This document shows, piece by piece, positions 7,634-14,052 of a stretch of 64,000 bases of DNA (positions within the stretch are counted from its first letter, which is position 1; each line of letters starts with the position of its first letter). The DNA is from Cohnella nanjingensis (GTDB lineage Bacteria; Bacillota; Bacilli; Paenibacillales; Paenibacillaceae), in the NCBI RefSeq assembly GCF_014212125.1, contig NZ_JACJVP010000041.1, positions 81,766 to 145,765 of the forward strand. Reading direction: 5' to 3'. The notes under the pieces are model-generated. The model ran no database searches and had not been told where the DNA came from. It saw only the letters and a program-made list of their open reading frames with translations. The translations under genes were made by a program, and so were the position numbers.

Positions 7634-7662
7634 TAATCGCGCCAAAAAGGAGGCCTTCGCCG

Positions 7663-8613
7663 ATGTCCAAGTCGAAGCGGCTCTTGGAACTGATGATGAC
7701 CGTCAACCGCAAACGCAAATTCACGGTAAAGGAGCTCGCCCGCGAATTCGGCGTGTCCTCGCGGACGATCCTGCGAGACCTGCAGGAGCTCGGCGAGATC
7801 GGCGTCCCCCTGTACTCGGAGGTAGGCCCGCACGGCGGTTATCAGGTGCTGAACGAACGCGTCCTGCCGCCGATCGCCTTCACGGAGGAGGAAGCCGTCG
7901 CTTTATTCTTCGCGAGCCATGCTCTGCGCCACTATGCCGACCTGCCTTTCGAGACGGAATCCTCGGCAGCCCTCAGCAAGTTCTACCACTACATGCCCGG
8001 AGACGTGCGGGATCGCATCGACCGGATGAAGAACCGCGTAGACTTCATCGCGCCGACGAGACTGCAGAAGTCTCCGCACCTGTCCGTCCTGCTGGACGGG
8101 GCCGTGCGGCAGCGCGTCGTCCGCATCGCCTACGAATCCGGCGGGAGCACCTCCGACCGGCTCATTCAGCCGGTCGGCATCTTCGCGAACAGCGGTCTCT
8201 GGTACTGTCCCGCCTACTGCTTCCTTCGAAGCGGCTATCGCTTGTTCCGATGCGACCGCATCCACGCGGCGGAGTTCGACCCCAGCGCCGTCCCGCTTAA
8301 TCTCGGCGACGTGGATCTGGGCAACTGGGAAGACCACCGGGATGAGCCGCTGAAGTACGTCTACCTCCGCGCGGAGCTCACCCGGGAAGGCGTCCAGCGC
8401 TGCGAGGCGGAGCTGTGGCATTCGCCCAAGGCGCACGTCCGGGAGGACGGCAGCGGCTGGCTGGCCGGACACGTCCCCGAGCGGGACATCGGCTTCTTCG
8501 CCAAACTGTTCGTCGGGTGGGGACTGGACGTGACGGTACATGAACCGCCGGCTGTCGTGGAGCGCATGAAGCGGCAGCTGGATGAGATCAAGGCCCGCTA
8601 TCCGGATACCTAG
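7663..8613 (+). CDS. YafY-type helix-turn-helix and WYL-domain transcriptional regulator
   Basis: A 316-residue protein. The N-terminus is an HTH_11 winged helix (KSKRLLELMMTVNRKRKFTVKELAREFGVSSRTILRDLQEL is spread over about 3-45), followed by GPHGGYQVL and a C-terminal WYL domain (about 140-225; RIAYESGG...RLIQPVGIF...WYCPAYC) that senses a ligand, often a nucleotide or nucleic acid. The start at 7663 is chosen for the AAAAAGGAGG site at 7644-7653; an upstream in-frame start at 7618 would lie inside the operator-like palindrome. It is divergent from the DinB-family gene, a common pairing, and probably regulates it and itself. Confidence 0.88.
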   Translation: MSKSKRLLELMMTVNRKRKFTVKELAREFGVSSRTILRDLQELGEIGVPLYSEVGPHGGYQVLNERVLPPIAFTEEEAVALFFASHALRHYADLPFETESSAALSKFYHYMPGDVRDRIDRMKNRVDFIAPTRLQKSPHLSVLLDGAVRQRVVRIAYESGGSTSDRLIQPVGIFANSGLWYCPAYCFLRSGYRLFRCDRIHAAEFDPSAVPLNLGDVDLGNWEDHRDEPLKYVYLRAELTREGVQRCEAELWHSPKAHVREDGSGWLAGHVPERDIGFFAKLFVGWGLDVTVHEPPAVVERMKRQLDEIKARYPDT

Positions 8614-8652
8614 TCTTCGTTGCGGCCTCTGGCGCTGCTAAGGCTACGGTCG

Positions 8653-8715
8653 CCGTGTTGCCTTAACCGTGTTGCCTTAAATTTAACCGTCATTTTACTT
8701 TTCATGGTATATAAT
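8653..8715 (+). promoter_or_regulatory. Promoter region of the OmpR-type two-component operon, with repeats
   Basis: Two exact adjacent copies of CCGTGTTGCCTTAA (8653-8666, 8667-8680) are followed by TTAACCGTCATTT (8683-8695), then TATAAT (8710-8715). No -35 stands at the proper distance; the TTAACCGTCATTT box occupies it. This is typical of promoters activated by an OmpR-type regulator. The same 13 bases recur at 10548-10560, before the permease gene. Confidence 0.55.
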
Positions 8716-8738
8716 GACATGGTAAAGGCGGTGGTAGC

Positions 8739-9434
8739 ATGAAAATTTTAGTTGTCGAGGATGAAATGTCCATGCAAAAAGCGCTATGTAATGGACTGAG
8801 AAAATATGGCTACGCTGTTGATCCCGCCAACGATGGAGAGCTGGCTTTGGAGCTCATCGAAATAAATCCATATGATGCGGTGGTGCTTGACTTAAATTTA
8901 CCTAAGATTGACGGTATTGAAGTTCTCAAGGAAATTCGAAAAACAAAATGGGAGCTAAAGGTGCTGATTTTATCGGCAAGAGCTGAGGTCGAGGACAAAA
9001 TTACCGGACTCGACATCGGAGCGAATGATTATATATCAAAGCCGTTTCATTTCAAAGAGCTTGAAGCACGCATTCGTGCACTGCTCCGTAGGCAGTTTAT
9101 TCAAAAGGAAACGGTTCCTTCACATGGCGATGTAAAAATCGACACTGCCTTCAAGTGCGTCTTTGTGAATGAGCAGAAGGTTGAGTTAACTAGAAAGGAA
9201 TATGCCATTCTGGAATACTTATTCATGAATAAAGACAGGATTGTGAGTTCAGAAGAGCTGATTGAGCATATTTGGAACAGCGAAGCGGACCTGTTTTCTA
9301 ACTCGATCAAAGTACATATCAATTCTCTGAAAAAGAAGCTTGCAGAATATATCGGCAACAAGGAACTGATTAAAAACACGAGAGGGGTTGGGTATTCTCT
9401 CAGAAAAGAGTATGCTGATGAAATTATTAAATAA
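8739..9434 (+). CDS. OmpR/PhoB-family response regulator
   Basis: 231 residues: a receiver domain (1-120) with the acidic pocket E7/D8, phospho-acceptor D51 (VVLDLNLPKIDG) and K in SKPFHF, then a winged-helix DNA-binding domain (about 128-225; LTRKEYAILEYLF...NTRGVGYSLR). It acts with the sensor kinase whose start overlaps its end. Codon use and base composition are clearly AT-richer than the genes on both sides, and this continues through the kinase gene, pointing to separate acquisition. The shared 13-base box before this gene and before the ABC permease suggests that it controls both. The signal is not evident; VanR- and bacitracin-type regulators have the same layout. Confidence 0.92.
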   Translation: MKILVVEDEMSMQKALCNGLRKYGYAVDPANDGELALELIEINPYDAVVLDLNLPKIDGIEVLKEIRKTKWELKVLILSARAEVEDKITGLDIGANDYISKPFHFKELEARIRALLRRQFIQKETVPSHGDVKIDTAFKCVFVNEQKVELTRKEYAILEYLFMNKDRIVSSEELIEHIWNSEADLFSNSIKVHINSLKKKLAEYIGNKELIKNTRGVGYSLRKEYADEIIK

Positions 9435-10551
9435 GATACCCTTACGGATAAGGCTTACGATTCTGACCGCGCTTGTTCTTTCGGTCGTCTGCATAATCCT
9501 GACGCTTTCTTCCGTTTTTACAGCACATCATATTTATTCCGTACACATGATGGATCAAGATCTCAATGTTAATTCGCAGTTGGAATCATCCGTAAATAAA
9601 TCGCCAGATCTAAATTTAAGTATGCTACCCCGTGCGGATGGAACGAACGAACATTTCGCTAGGGTCAGCATTATCTACATGCTTATCATGATTATAGTTG
9701 GAACGGGTACCTCCTATTTCATAGCTGGTAAAGCATTGAAGCCGGTGGCCAAGCTGAGCAAAAGCATAGAAAATATCGACGAAAGTAAAATGTTTCAGCG
9801 GCTTGAAGATTTTGATACGAATGATGAAGTTGCCAGGCTAGCCGTCTCCTTTAACCATATGGTATCGAGATTGGAAAAAGCGTTTAATCATCAAAAACAG
9901 TTTGCCGCTAATGCCGCTCATGAGCTCAGAACGCCGCTTGCCGGTATCATCACGAATATTGAGGTCCTGCAGTTGGACGAAAATCCCACTATCCAGGAAT
10001 ATAAACAGGTACTGGAAGATACCTTTGCAAATGCCCAGAGGCTGAGTGCTTTAGTCTATGATCTGTTGAAGATGAACAGCGCGTCCAGTTCTGATCATTT
10101 TGAAATCTTTGATATAAAAGAAATGTTTGATGAAATTATATTGGCTTTAGCGGAAAGCAGTAACGTTAAAAACGTCCGCATAGAAAACAACATCACGGAC
10201 ATTATGTTTTTGGGAGAGAAGGCGCTTCTGCAAAGGGCCTTCTTTAATCTTGTTCAGAACGCAGTGAAATACAATGGAATGAACGGTGAAGTTCTGATTT
10301 CGGCAGCCCTGAAGGATGATTTTGCGATTGTTTATATCGAGGATACCGGAATGGGCATTCCGGAGGATGAACTGGAAAATATCTTTGAACCGTTTTATCG
10401 CGTGGATTCCTCCCGTTCAAGGGAATTGGGAGGCAGCGGGCTTGGGCTTTCTATCGTAAAAACCATCATTGAAAAACACAATGGGAAAATTCTTATTGAA
10501 AGCGAAATTGGCGTTTTTTCAAAAGTGATAGTCGAACTGCCGAAAAATTAA
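9418..10551 (+). CDS. Membrane sensor histidine kinase
   Basis: 378 residues from the ATG at 9418 (an AGAAAAGAG site precedes it; ATG 9412 is also in frame but too close to that site). It has a transmembrane helix near 14-35, a short extracellular loop of about 45 residues, a second helix near 83-103, HAMP, a HisKA domain with phosphorylatable H168 in NAAHELRTPLAG, and a HATPase domain with N, G1 and G2 boxes (NLVQNAVKYN, DTGMGIPEDE, GGSGLGLSIV). It overlaps the regulator gene by 17 bases, so translation is coupled. The short loop suggests intramembrane or partner-mediated sensing rather than a folded ligand domain. It is AT-rich like its partner. Confidence 0.92.
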   Translation: MKLLNKIPLRIRLTILTALVLSVVCIILTLSSVFTAHHIYSVHMMDQDLNVNSQLESSVNKSPDLNLSMLPRADGTNEHFARVSIIYMLIMIIVGTGTSYFIAGKALKPVAKLSKSIENIDESKMFQRLEDFDTNDEVARLAVSFNHMVSRLEKAFNHQKQFAANAAHELRTPLAGIITNIEVLQLDENPTIQEYKQVLEDTFANAQRLSALVYDLLKMNSASSSDHFEIFDIKEMFDEIILALAESSNVKNVRIENNITDIMFLGEKALLQRAFFNLVQNAVKYNGMNGEVLISAALKDDFAIVYIEDTGMGIPEDELENIFEPFYRVDSSRSRELGGSGLGLSIVKTIIEKHNGKILIESEIGVFSKVIVELPKN

Positions 10552-10602
10552 CCGTCATTTAACCTTGAGTAAGATATCTTAATTTTACTATCAAACTCAA
10601 GG
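10548..10602 (+). promoter_or_regulatory. Regulatory region before the ABC-2 permease: shared 13-base box and inverted repeat over the RBS
   Basis: TTAACCGTCATTT (10548-10560) exactly matches the box upstream of the response regulator gene. It overlaps the kinase stop codon. A perfect 8-bp inverted repeat, CCTTGAGT (10563-10570) and ACTCAAGG (10595-10602), follows; its right arm runs into the GGGAGG ribosome binding site and could mask it in RNA. TTGAGT with TACTAT (10586-10591) gives a weak promoter. Confidence 0.5.
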
Positions 10603-10613
10603 GAGGTTCTAAC

Positions 10614-12191
10614 ATGACTTCAACTAACACAAAAAATACAGAGACTGACGGTTTCGCGCGAATATTGCGTGCGGAGTGGATTAAATTCCGGGCAGCCCGC
10701 GGCTTGATGATCGGCATGGTGGTCGCGTTGATGCTAACCACGCTGTTCGGTCTGCTCATCGCAAATACAAGTTCGAGAGGGGGCGGCTCTCCCCGGAATC
10801 TGTTGGGGCCGGATGGAGAAGCGGTGACCGATAAATTCTACTTCGTGCACCAGCCGCTGACGGGAGACGGCAGCATTACCGTACGCGTGACCTCGCTGAC
10901 CGGCATGATCACTTACCCCCCGCCCAACCACGACCAAATTGTCCCCGGCGTCGTGCCGTGGGCGAAGGCCGGGATTATCATCAAGGACAGTACCAGACAG
11001 GGATCGGCTTATGCGGCGATGATGGTCACCGGCAGCCACGGCGTTCGGATGCAGTACAACTTCATCCATGACACAGCCGGTCACCTGGACGGCGTGTCAA
11101 CGGAATCCCCGCGCTGGCTGAGGCTGACCCGCTCCGATGACACGATCACCGGCTACGAGTCGACGGACGGCACGCAGTGGACCAAGGTTGGCATGGCTCG
11201 TCTGGCCGGACTGCCAGCTAAGGTGGAGATCGGGCTCTTCGTCAACTCTCCGGGCAATGTGACTTTGTCTGAAGGAAAAAGGCGCTTCACCAATTCCACC
11301 GCTGTATTTGATCGTCTCGAGCTGCAGGGTGTGGATCCCGGCGTTGCATGGAGCCATGACGATATTGGCATCGTGTCGACAACTGGGCCCGAGAGCGGCC
11401 GTCCAGGTTTACCGGCAAGCGGGGTCAAGGAGTCCGGCGGCACATTCACCGTGACCGGATCCGGCGACATCGCACCGCTCGGTGCTGAGGGGAGCTGGCC
11501 CATTGAGCGCTCTCTGATCGGAGTGTTAGCAGGGATGATAGCAGTGATCGTTGTGGCGACCCGTTTTGTCACCGCCGAATACGGGCGGGACATGATCCGC
11601 GACACTCAGCTCGCGACTCCCCGGCGGGACCGGGTGCTGGCTGCGAAGTCTATCGTGATCGGGACGGTTACATTTGTTGCCGGGCTGGCTGCGGCCATCG
11701 TCGTGATCCCGATTAGCAGGCAAATCCTGCTTTCAAACGGCATTCACATTCTCCCGGTAACTCTATTCACCGAGTTGCGCGTCATATTCGGAACCGCGGC
11801 GCTCCTTGCCGTCGCTGCCGTTTTCGCTCTCGCGCTTGCTGCTTTGTTCCAGCGTAGCGTCGTGGCGGTGACTGCCAGCATCGCGGCAATCGTCCTCACC
11901 TACATCCTTGCCAACTTCTTGCCCCTGGGCATGTCGCAGTGGTTGCTGCGTCTCACCCCAGCCGCTGGGTTCGCGATTCAGCAGAGCATCCCGGAGTACC
12001 CGCAGGTGATCGGACTCTACGTGCCGCAGGCCGGTTACTACCCGCTCGCACCGTGGGCTGGCTTCGCCGTGCTCTGCGGCTATGCTGCACTAGCTCTCGG
12101 TTTGGCTGTCTTCCGGCTGCAGCCATCGACGAAACTGGCAGAGACAGGATGCGAAATGAACGATACTGCGCCCCGAAGCAGACATCATTGA
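10614..12191 (+). CDS. Chimeric ABC-2 type permease with an inserted DUF1349/concanavalin-like extracellular domain
   Basis: 525 residues. A first membrane helix follows an RAEWIKFRAARG motif (about 25-48), typical of ABC-2 permeases. Residues of about 60-295 form a beta-rich extracellular domain (GDGSITVRVTSL, PWAKAGIIIKDS, WLRLTRSDDTITGYESTDG, KVEIGLFVNS) like DUF1349 or beta-xylosidase-type lectin folds. Five further helices complete the permease (from about 300 to the end). This architecture is best known from Actinobacteria. No ATP-binding subunit is adjacent, which is odd for an exporter; it must use a distant ATPase or be orphaned. GC content is high, in contrast to the AT-rich two-component genes just upstream. 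The substrate is unknown. Confidence 0.75.
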   Translation: MTSTNTKNTETDGFARILRAEWIKFRAARGLMIGMVVALMLTTLFGLLIANTSSRGGGSPRNLLGPDGEAVTDKFYFVHQPLTGDGSITVRVTSLTGMITYPPPNHDQIVPGVVPWAKAGIIIKDSTRQGSAYAAMMVTGSHGVRMQYNFIHDTAGHLDGVSTESPRWLRLTRSDDTITGYESTDGTQWTKVGMARLAGLPAKVEIGLFVNSPGNVTLSEGKRRFTNSTAVFDRLELQGVDPGVAWSHDDIGIVSTTGPESGRPGLPASGVKESGGTFTVTGSGDIAPLGAEGSWPIERSLIGVLAGMIAVIVVATRFVTAEYGRDMIRDTQLATPRRDRVLAAKSIVIGTVTFVAGLAAAIVVIPISRQILLSNGIHILPVTLFTELRVIFGTAALLAVAAVFALALAALFQRSVVAVTASIAAIVLTYILANFLPLGMSQWLLRLTPAAGFAIQQSIPEYPQVIGLYVPQAGYYPLAPWAGFAVLCGYAALALGLAVFRLQPSTKLAETGCEMNDTAPRSRHH

Positions 12192-12204
12192 CTAACGTTG
12201 AGAA

Positions 12205-12232
12205 AACGGCAGCCATTTGACCGGCTGCCGTT
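12205..12232 (+). terminator. Terminator of the permease gene
   Basis: AACGGCAGCC (12205-12214) pairs perfectly with GGCTGCCGTT (12223-12232) around an 8-base loop, followed by CTTCGCGTTT. Confidence 0.75.
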
Positions 12233-12492
12233 CTTCGCGTTTCATTGAGCTTTCGTGTCCTGTTAGTCTAATCCTCCACACCTCTTTTTAGTGATTTTGG
12301 AATGACAAATTGGGAAGAGGTCGGACGACAAAAACCTGTCCGATTTTGTCCGCAGAAAAGAATTATGTTGCCCATTTCAACACTTTTGCATTGATCGGCA
12401 TTGTTATTATTACAGTTATTATTGTAGCCATTGAGAAGATGTAACTCGCCCACGTTATGAAGCCGCTCAAATAGTGGCGTTTCGCCGCAACA
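12233..12492. other. Intergenic stretch without a supportable gene
   Basis: Between two terminators. On the plus strand near 12380-12450 there is a hydrophobic reading frame (FALIGIVIITVIIVAIEKM) that looks like a tiny membrane peptide, but no start codon with a ribosome binding site was found. Nothing else was recognised. Confidence 0.4.
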
Positions 12493-12534
12493 AAAACGGA
12501 CCGCCGCAACCGGACGATCGCGGCGGTCCGTTTT
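12493..12534. terminator. Strong bidirectional terminator downstream of the MerR-oxidoreductase operon
   Basis: A perfect 15-bp stem, AAAACGGACCGCCGC (12493-12507) with its complement at 12520-12534, a 12-base loop, and T-runs on both strands. Confidence 0.88.
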
Positions 12535-12550
12535 GCCACACGGCCCCTGT

Positions 12551-13168
12551 TTAAGACGACTGCGCTTCTTCCCTTCGCAGCACCCGGATCGCGTAGTCGC
12601 GGCCGAACCGCGGCGAGAGCGCGGTCCAGAACGAAAAGAGCGCCTTCTCGATCTCGGCCATCGCTTCCGCACCACCCGTGTCCACCATATCGAATCCGGC
12701 TTCTGCGCCCAGCAGGAAGACGGTTTGCTTGGCTTCTTCGTCCTCGCCGTTTATGAAGAGCGTGGCGTTCGCCACGCCGAACCGCGGGTTCGCGAGCGCC
12801 TCCCACGTCGACGTATGGAACGCCCGCACGACGCGTGCGCCGTTCGCGAACCTCCGCACTTCCGCGTCCGCCGAACGCCCGTCGAACAAAATCGTCGCAT
12901 TGACGACGATTTTCCGCCGCAGGTCTCCCGCCTCCTCCAGCACGCGCTCGATTTCCGTGCCGGGAACGGCCAATACGACGACTTCGCCGAAAGCGGTCGC
13001 TTTCTTGACGGACGCCGCCGCGGCGTTCGGGCCGATCGACTCGAGCAGCGCACGCATCCGTTCGCTTTGCGGATCCCGCGAACCGAATGTCACCAGGTGA
13101 CCTTTCGCCGCCCATGCTTTCCCCAACGTTCCGCCGATGTGTCCCGACCCGATTATAGCAATGTTCAT
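12551..13168 (-). CDS. NADPH-dependent F420 reductase-like oxidoreductase (NADP-binding Rossmann protein)
   Basis: 205 residues with an N-terminal Rossmann fold: MNIAIIGSGHIGGTLGKAW is the dinucleotide loop and FGSRDP the NADP-selective strand end, followed by VVVLAVPGTEIERVL. The family (F420_oxidored/NAD-binding) often transfers hydride between NADP and a flavin-type cofactor, but in Bacillota without F420 the substrate is unknown. The gene lies 58 bases downstream of a MerR regulator on the same strand and shares its promoter. MerR control suggests a response to a drug, metal or reactive electrophile. A 15-bp terminator follows directly. Confidence 0.8.
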   Translation of the reverse strand: MNIAIIGSGHIGGTLGKAWAAKGHLVTFGSRDPQSERMRALLESIGPNAAAASVKKATAFGEVVVLAVPGTEIERVLEEAGDLRRKIVVNATILFDGRSADAEVRRFANGARVVRAFHTSTWEALANPRFGVANATLFINGEDEEAKQTVFLLGAEAGFDMVDTGGAEAMAEIEKALFSFWTALSPRFGRDYAIRVLRREEAQSS

Positions 13169-13226
13169 GCTCGCATCTCCTCTGCAAGGGTTCTTGGAGG
13201 CTCGAACGCCGGAACTATCGAAAAGT

Positions 13227-13622
13227 TTACGGCGTCCCGTCCAACAGTTCGTTGTACAGTCGAATGTTGTTTTTCGTCCGATCGATCAGCTCGTCGAGTT
13301 CGCGACGCTGCGTCTCCATCCGGACCAAGTTGTCCGTCAGCAGGACGATTCGATCCCGGAGAACGGCTTCGTCTCCGTCGTGCATCGACGAGCGTTCGGT
13401 CACACAGCGTTTCGTGCTCGTGAACGTCTTGATTTCTTCCAAAGACAATCCCAGCCGTTTCAAACATTTCAGTCCGGACAGCAATCGGAGATCGTCGTCG
13501 CTAAACACGCGCGCGCCGCCCGGCCGTTTGCGCTGCGGCTTGAGCAGCCCGATTTTCTCGTAATACCTGAGCGTATCGTGTCCGAACCCCGTCATCTCTA
13601 CGACTTGACCGATCGTGTACAA
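13227..13622 (-). CDS. MerR-family transcriptional regulator
   Basis: 131 residues starting (M)YTIGQVVEMTGFGHDTLRYYEKIGLLKP, the MerR winged-helix signature, then a coiled-coil dimerisation helix (about 80-120) and a short C-terminus without a cysteine metal site. The single Cys pair region (STKRCVTERSS) does not match metal sensors. TTG at 13622 is the preferred start: it matches family starts and has GGGAGG eight bases upstream, whereas the GTG at 13631 abuts that site. The gene is first in an operon with the oxidoreductase and is preceded by a classic 19-base-spacer promoter, so it should repress and then activate its own operon by DNA untwisting. Confidence 0.88.
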   Translation of the reverse strand: MYTIGQVVEMTGFGHDTLRYYEKIGLLKPQRKRPGGARVFSDDDLRLLSGLKCLKRLGLSLEEIKTFTSTKRCVTERSSMHDGDEAVLRDRIVLLTDNLVRMETQRRELDELIDRTKNNIRLYNELLDGTP

Positions 13623-13646
13623 CGAGCGCACCTCCCTTCATTCCGC

Positions 13647-13677
13647 ATTCTACATGCTGGAGGCGACTCCAGGTCAA
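13647..13677 (-). promoter_or_regulatory. MerR-type promoter with 19-base spacer and palindrome
   Basis: On the minus strand TTGACC (13677-13672) and TAGAAT (13652-13647) are 19 bases apart instead of 17. The spacer holds an inverted repeat CTGGAG-TCGC-CTCCAG. This is the hallmark of promoters controlled by MerR-family activators. Confidence 0.85.
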
Positions 13678-13733
13678 CCCCACGAAGCGATAAATTTTTT
13701 CGGTTCGTTGCCTCGCGTCACTTCGTAGTGAAA

Positions 13734-13785
13734 CAGGCCGCCAATCGGCAGCCTGCTTTTGTGCTATCGTCTCTCGTTAGTTGAA
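13734..13785. repeat. Dispersed repeat unit A: hairpin, GCTATCG and GTTAGTTGAA
   Basis: A hairpin CAGGCCGCC (13734-13742) / GGCAGCCTG (13747-13755), with one mismatch and a T-tail, is followed by GCTATCG (13763-13769) and GTTAGTTGAA (13776-13785). A related unit lies at 16649-16711 and a partial one at 16082-16101. The hairpin could terminate transcription. Confidence 0.5.
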
Positions 13786-13800
13786 CGGAAAAAAGTATCT

Positions 13801-14007
13801 TTATATACTAAAAGTGAGACCCTTAAATCTTAAGTAATCTTCAGCTTGTTTAATTCTTGTTCCATTATATTCAACAAAAAGTTCATAACGTCTCTTTAAC
13901 CATTCAAATGACCTATCCGCGATGTTTGTAATTGTACATGTATGAGTGATCCGGTAGGACGTCCAAATTTTTTTGAAAATATCCCAACCTTTATTTCGCC
14001 TGGCACA
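13801..14007 (-). pseudogene. Probable gene remnant, C-terminal fragment of an unrecognised protein
   Basis: A 68-codon open frame without any start codon, ending at TAA 13801-13803 and opened by TAG 14008-14010. The translation is protein-like: GWDIFKKIWTSYR, then SFEWLKRRYELFVEYNGTR and an IKQAEDYLRFKG helix. Codon use is AT-rich, unlike nearby genes. The family is not recognised. It may be the tail of a deleted gene. Confidence 0.3.
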
Positions 14008-14052
14008 CTATTTGATTGTCAGGAATTACAGATGCAACTGCGGAGGCGAAAG

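Noticed and set aside
12373-12452. A short hydrophobic frame like tiny sporulation membrane peptides (YjcZ-type).
   Set aside because: No start codon with a ribosome binding site, and the glycine/tyrosine-rich N-terminus of that family is absent.
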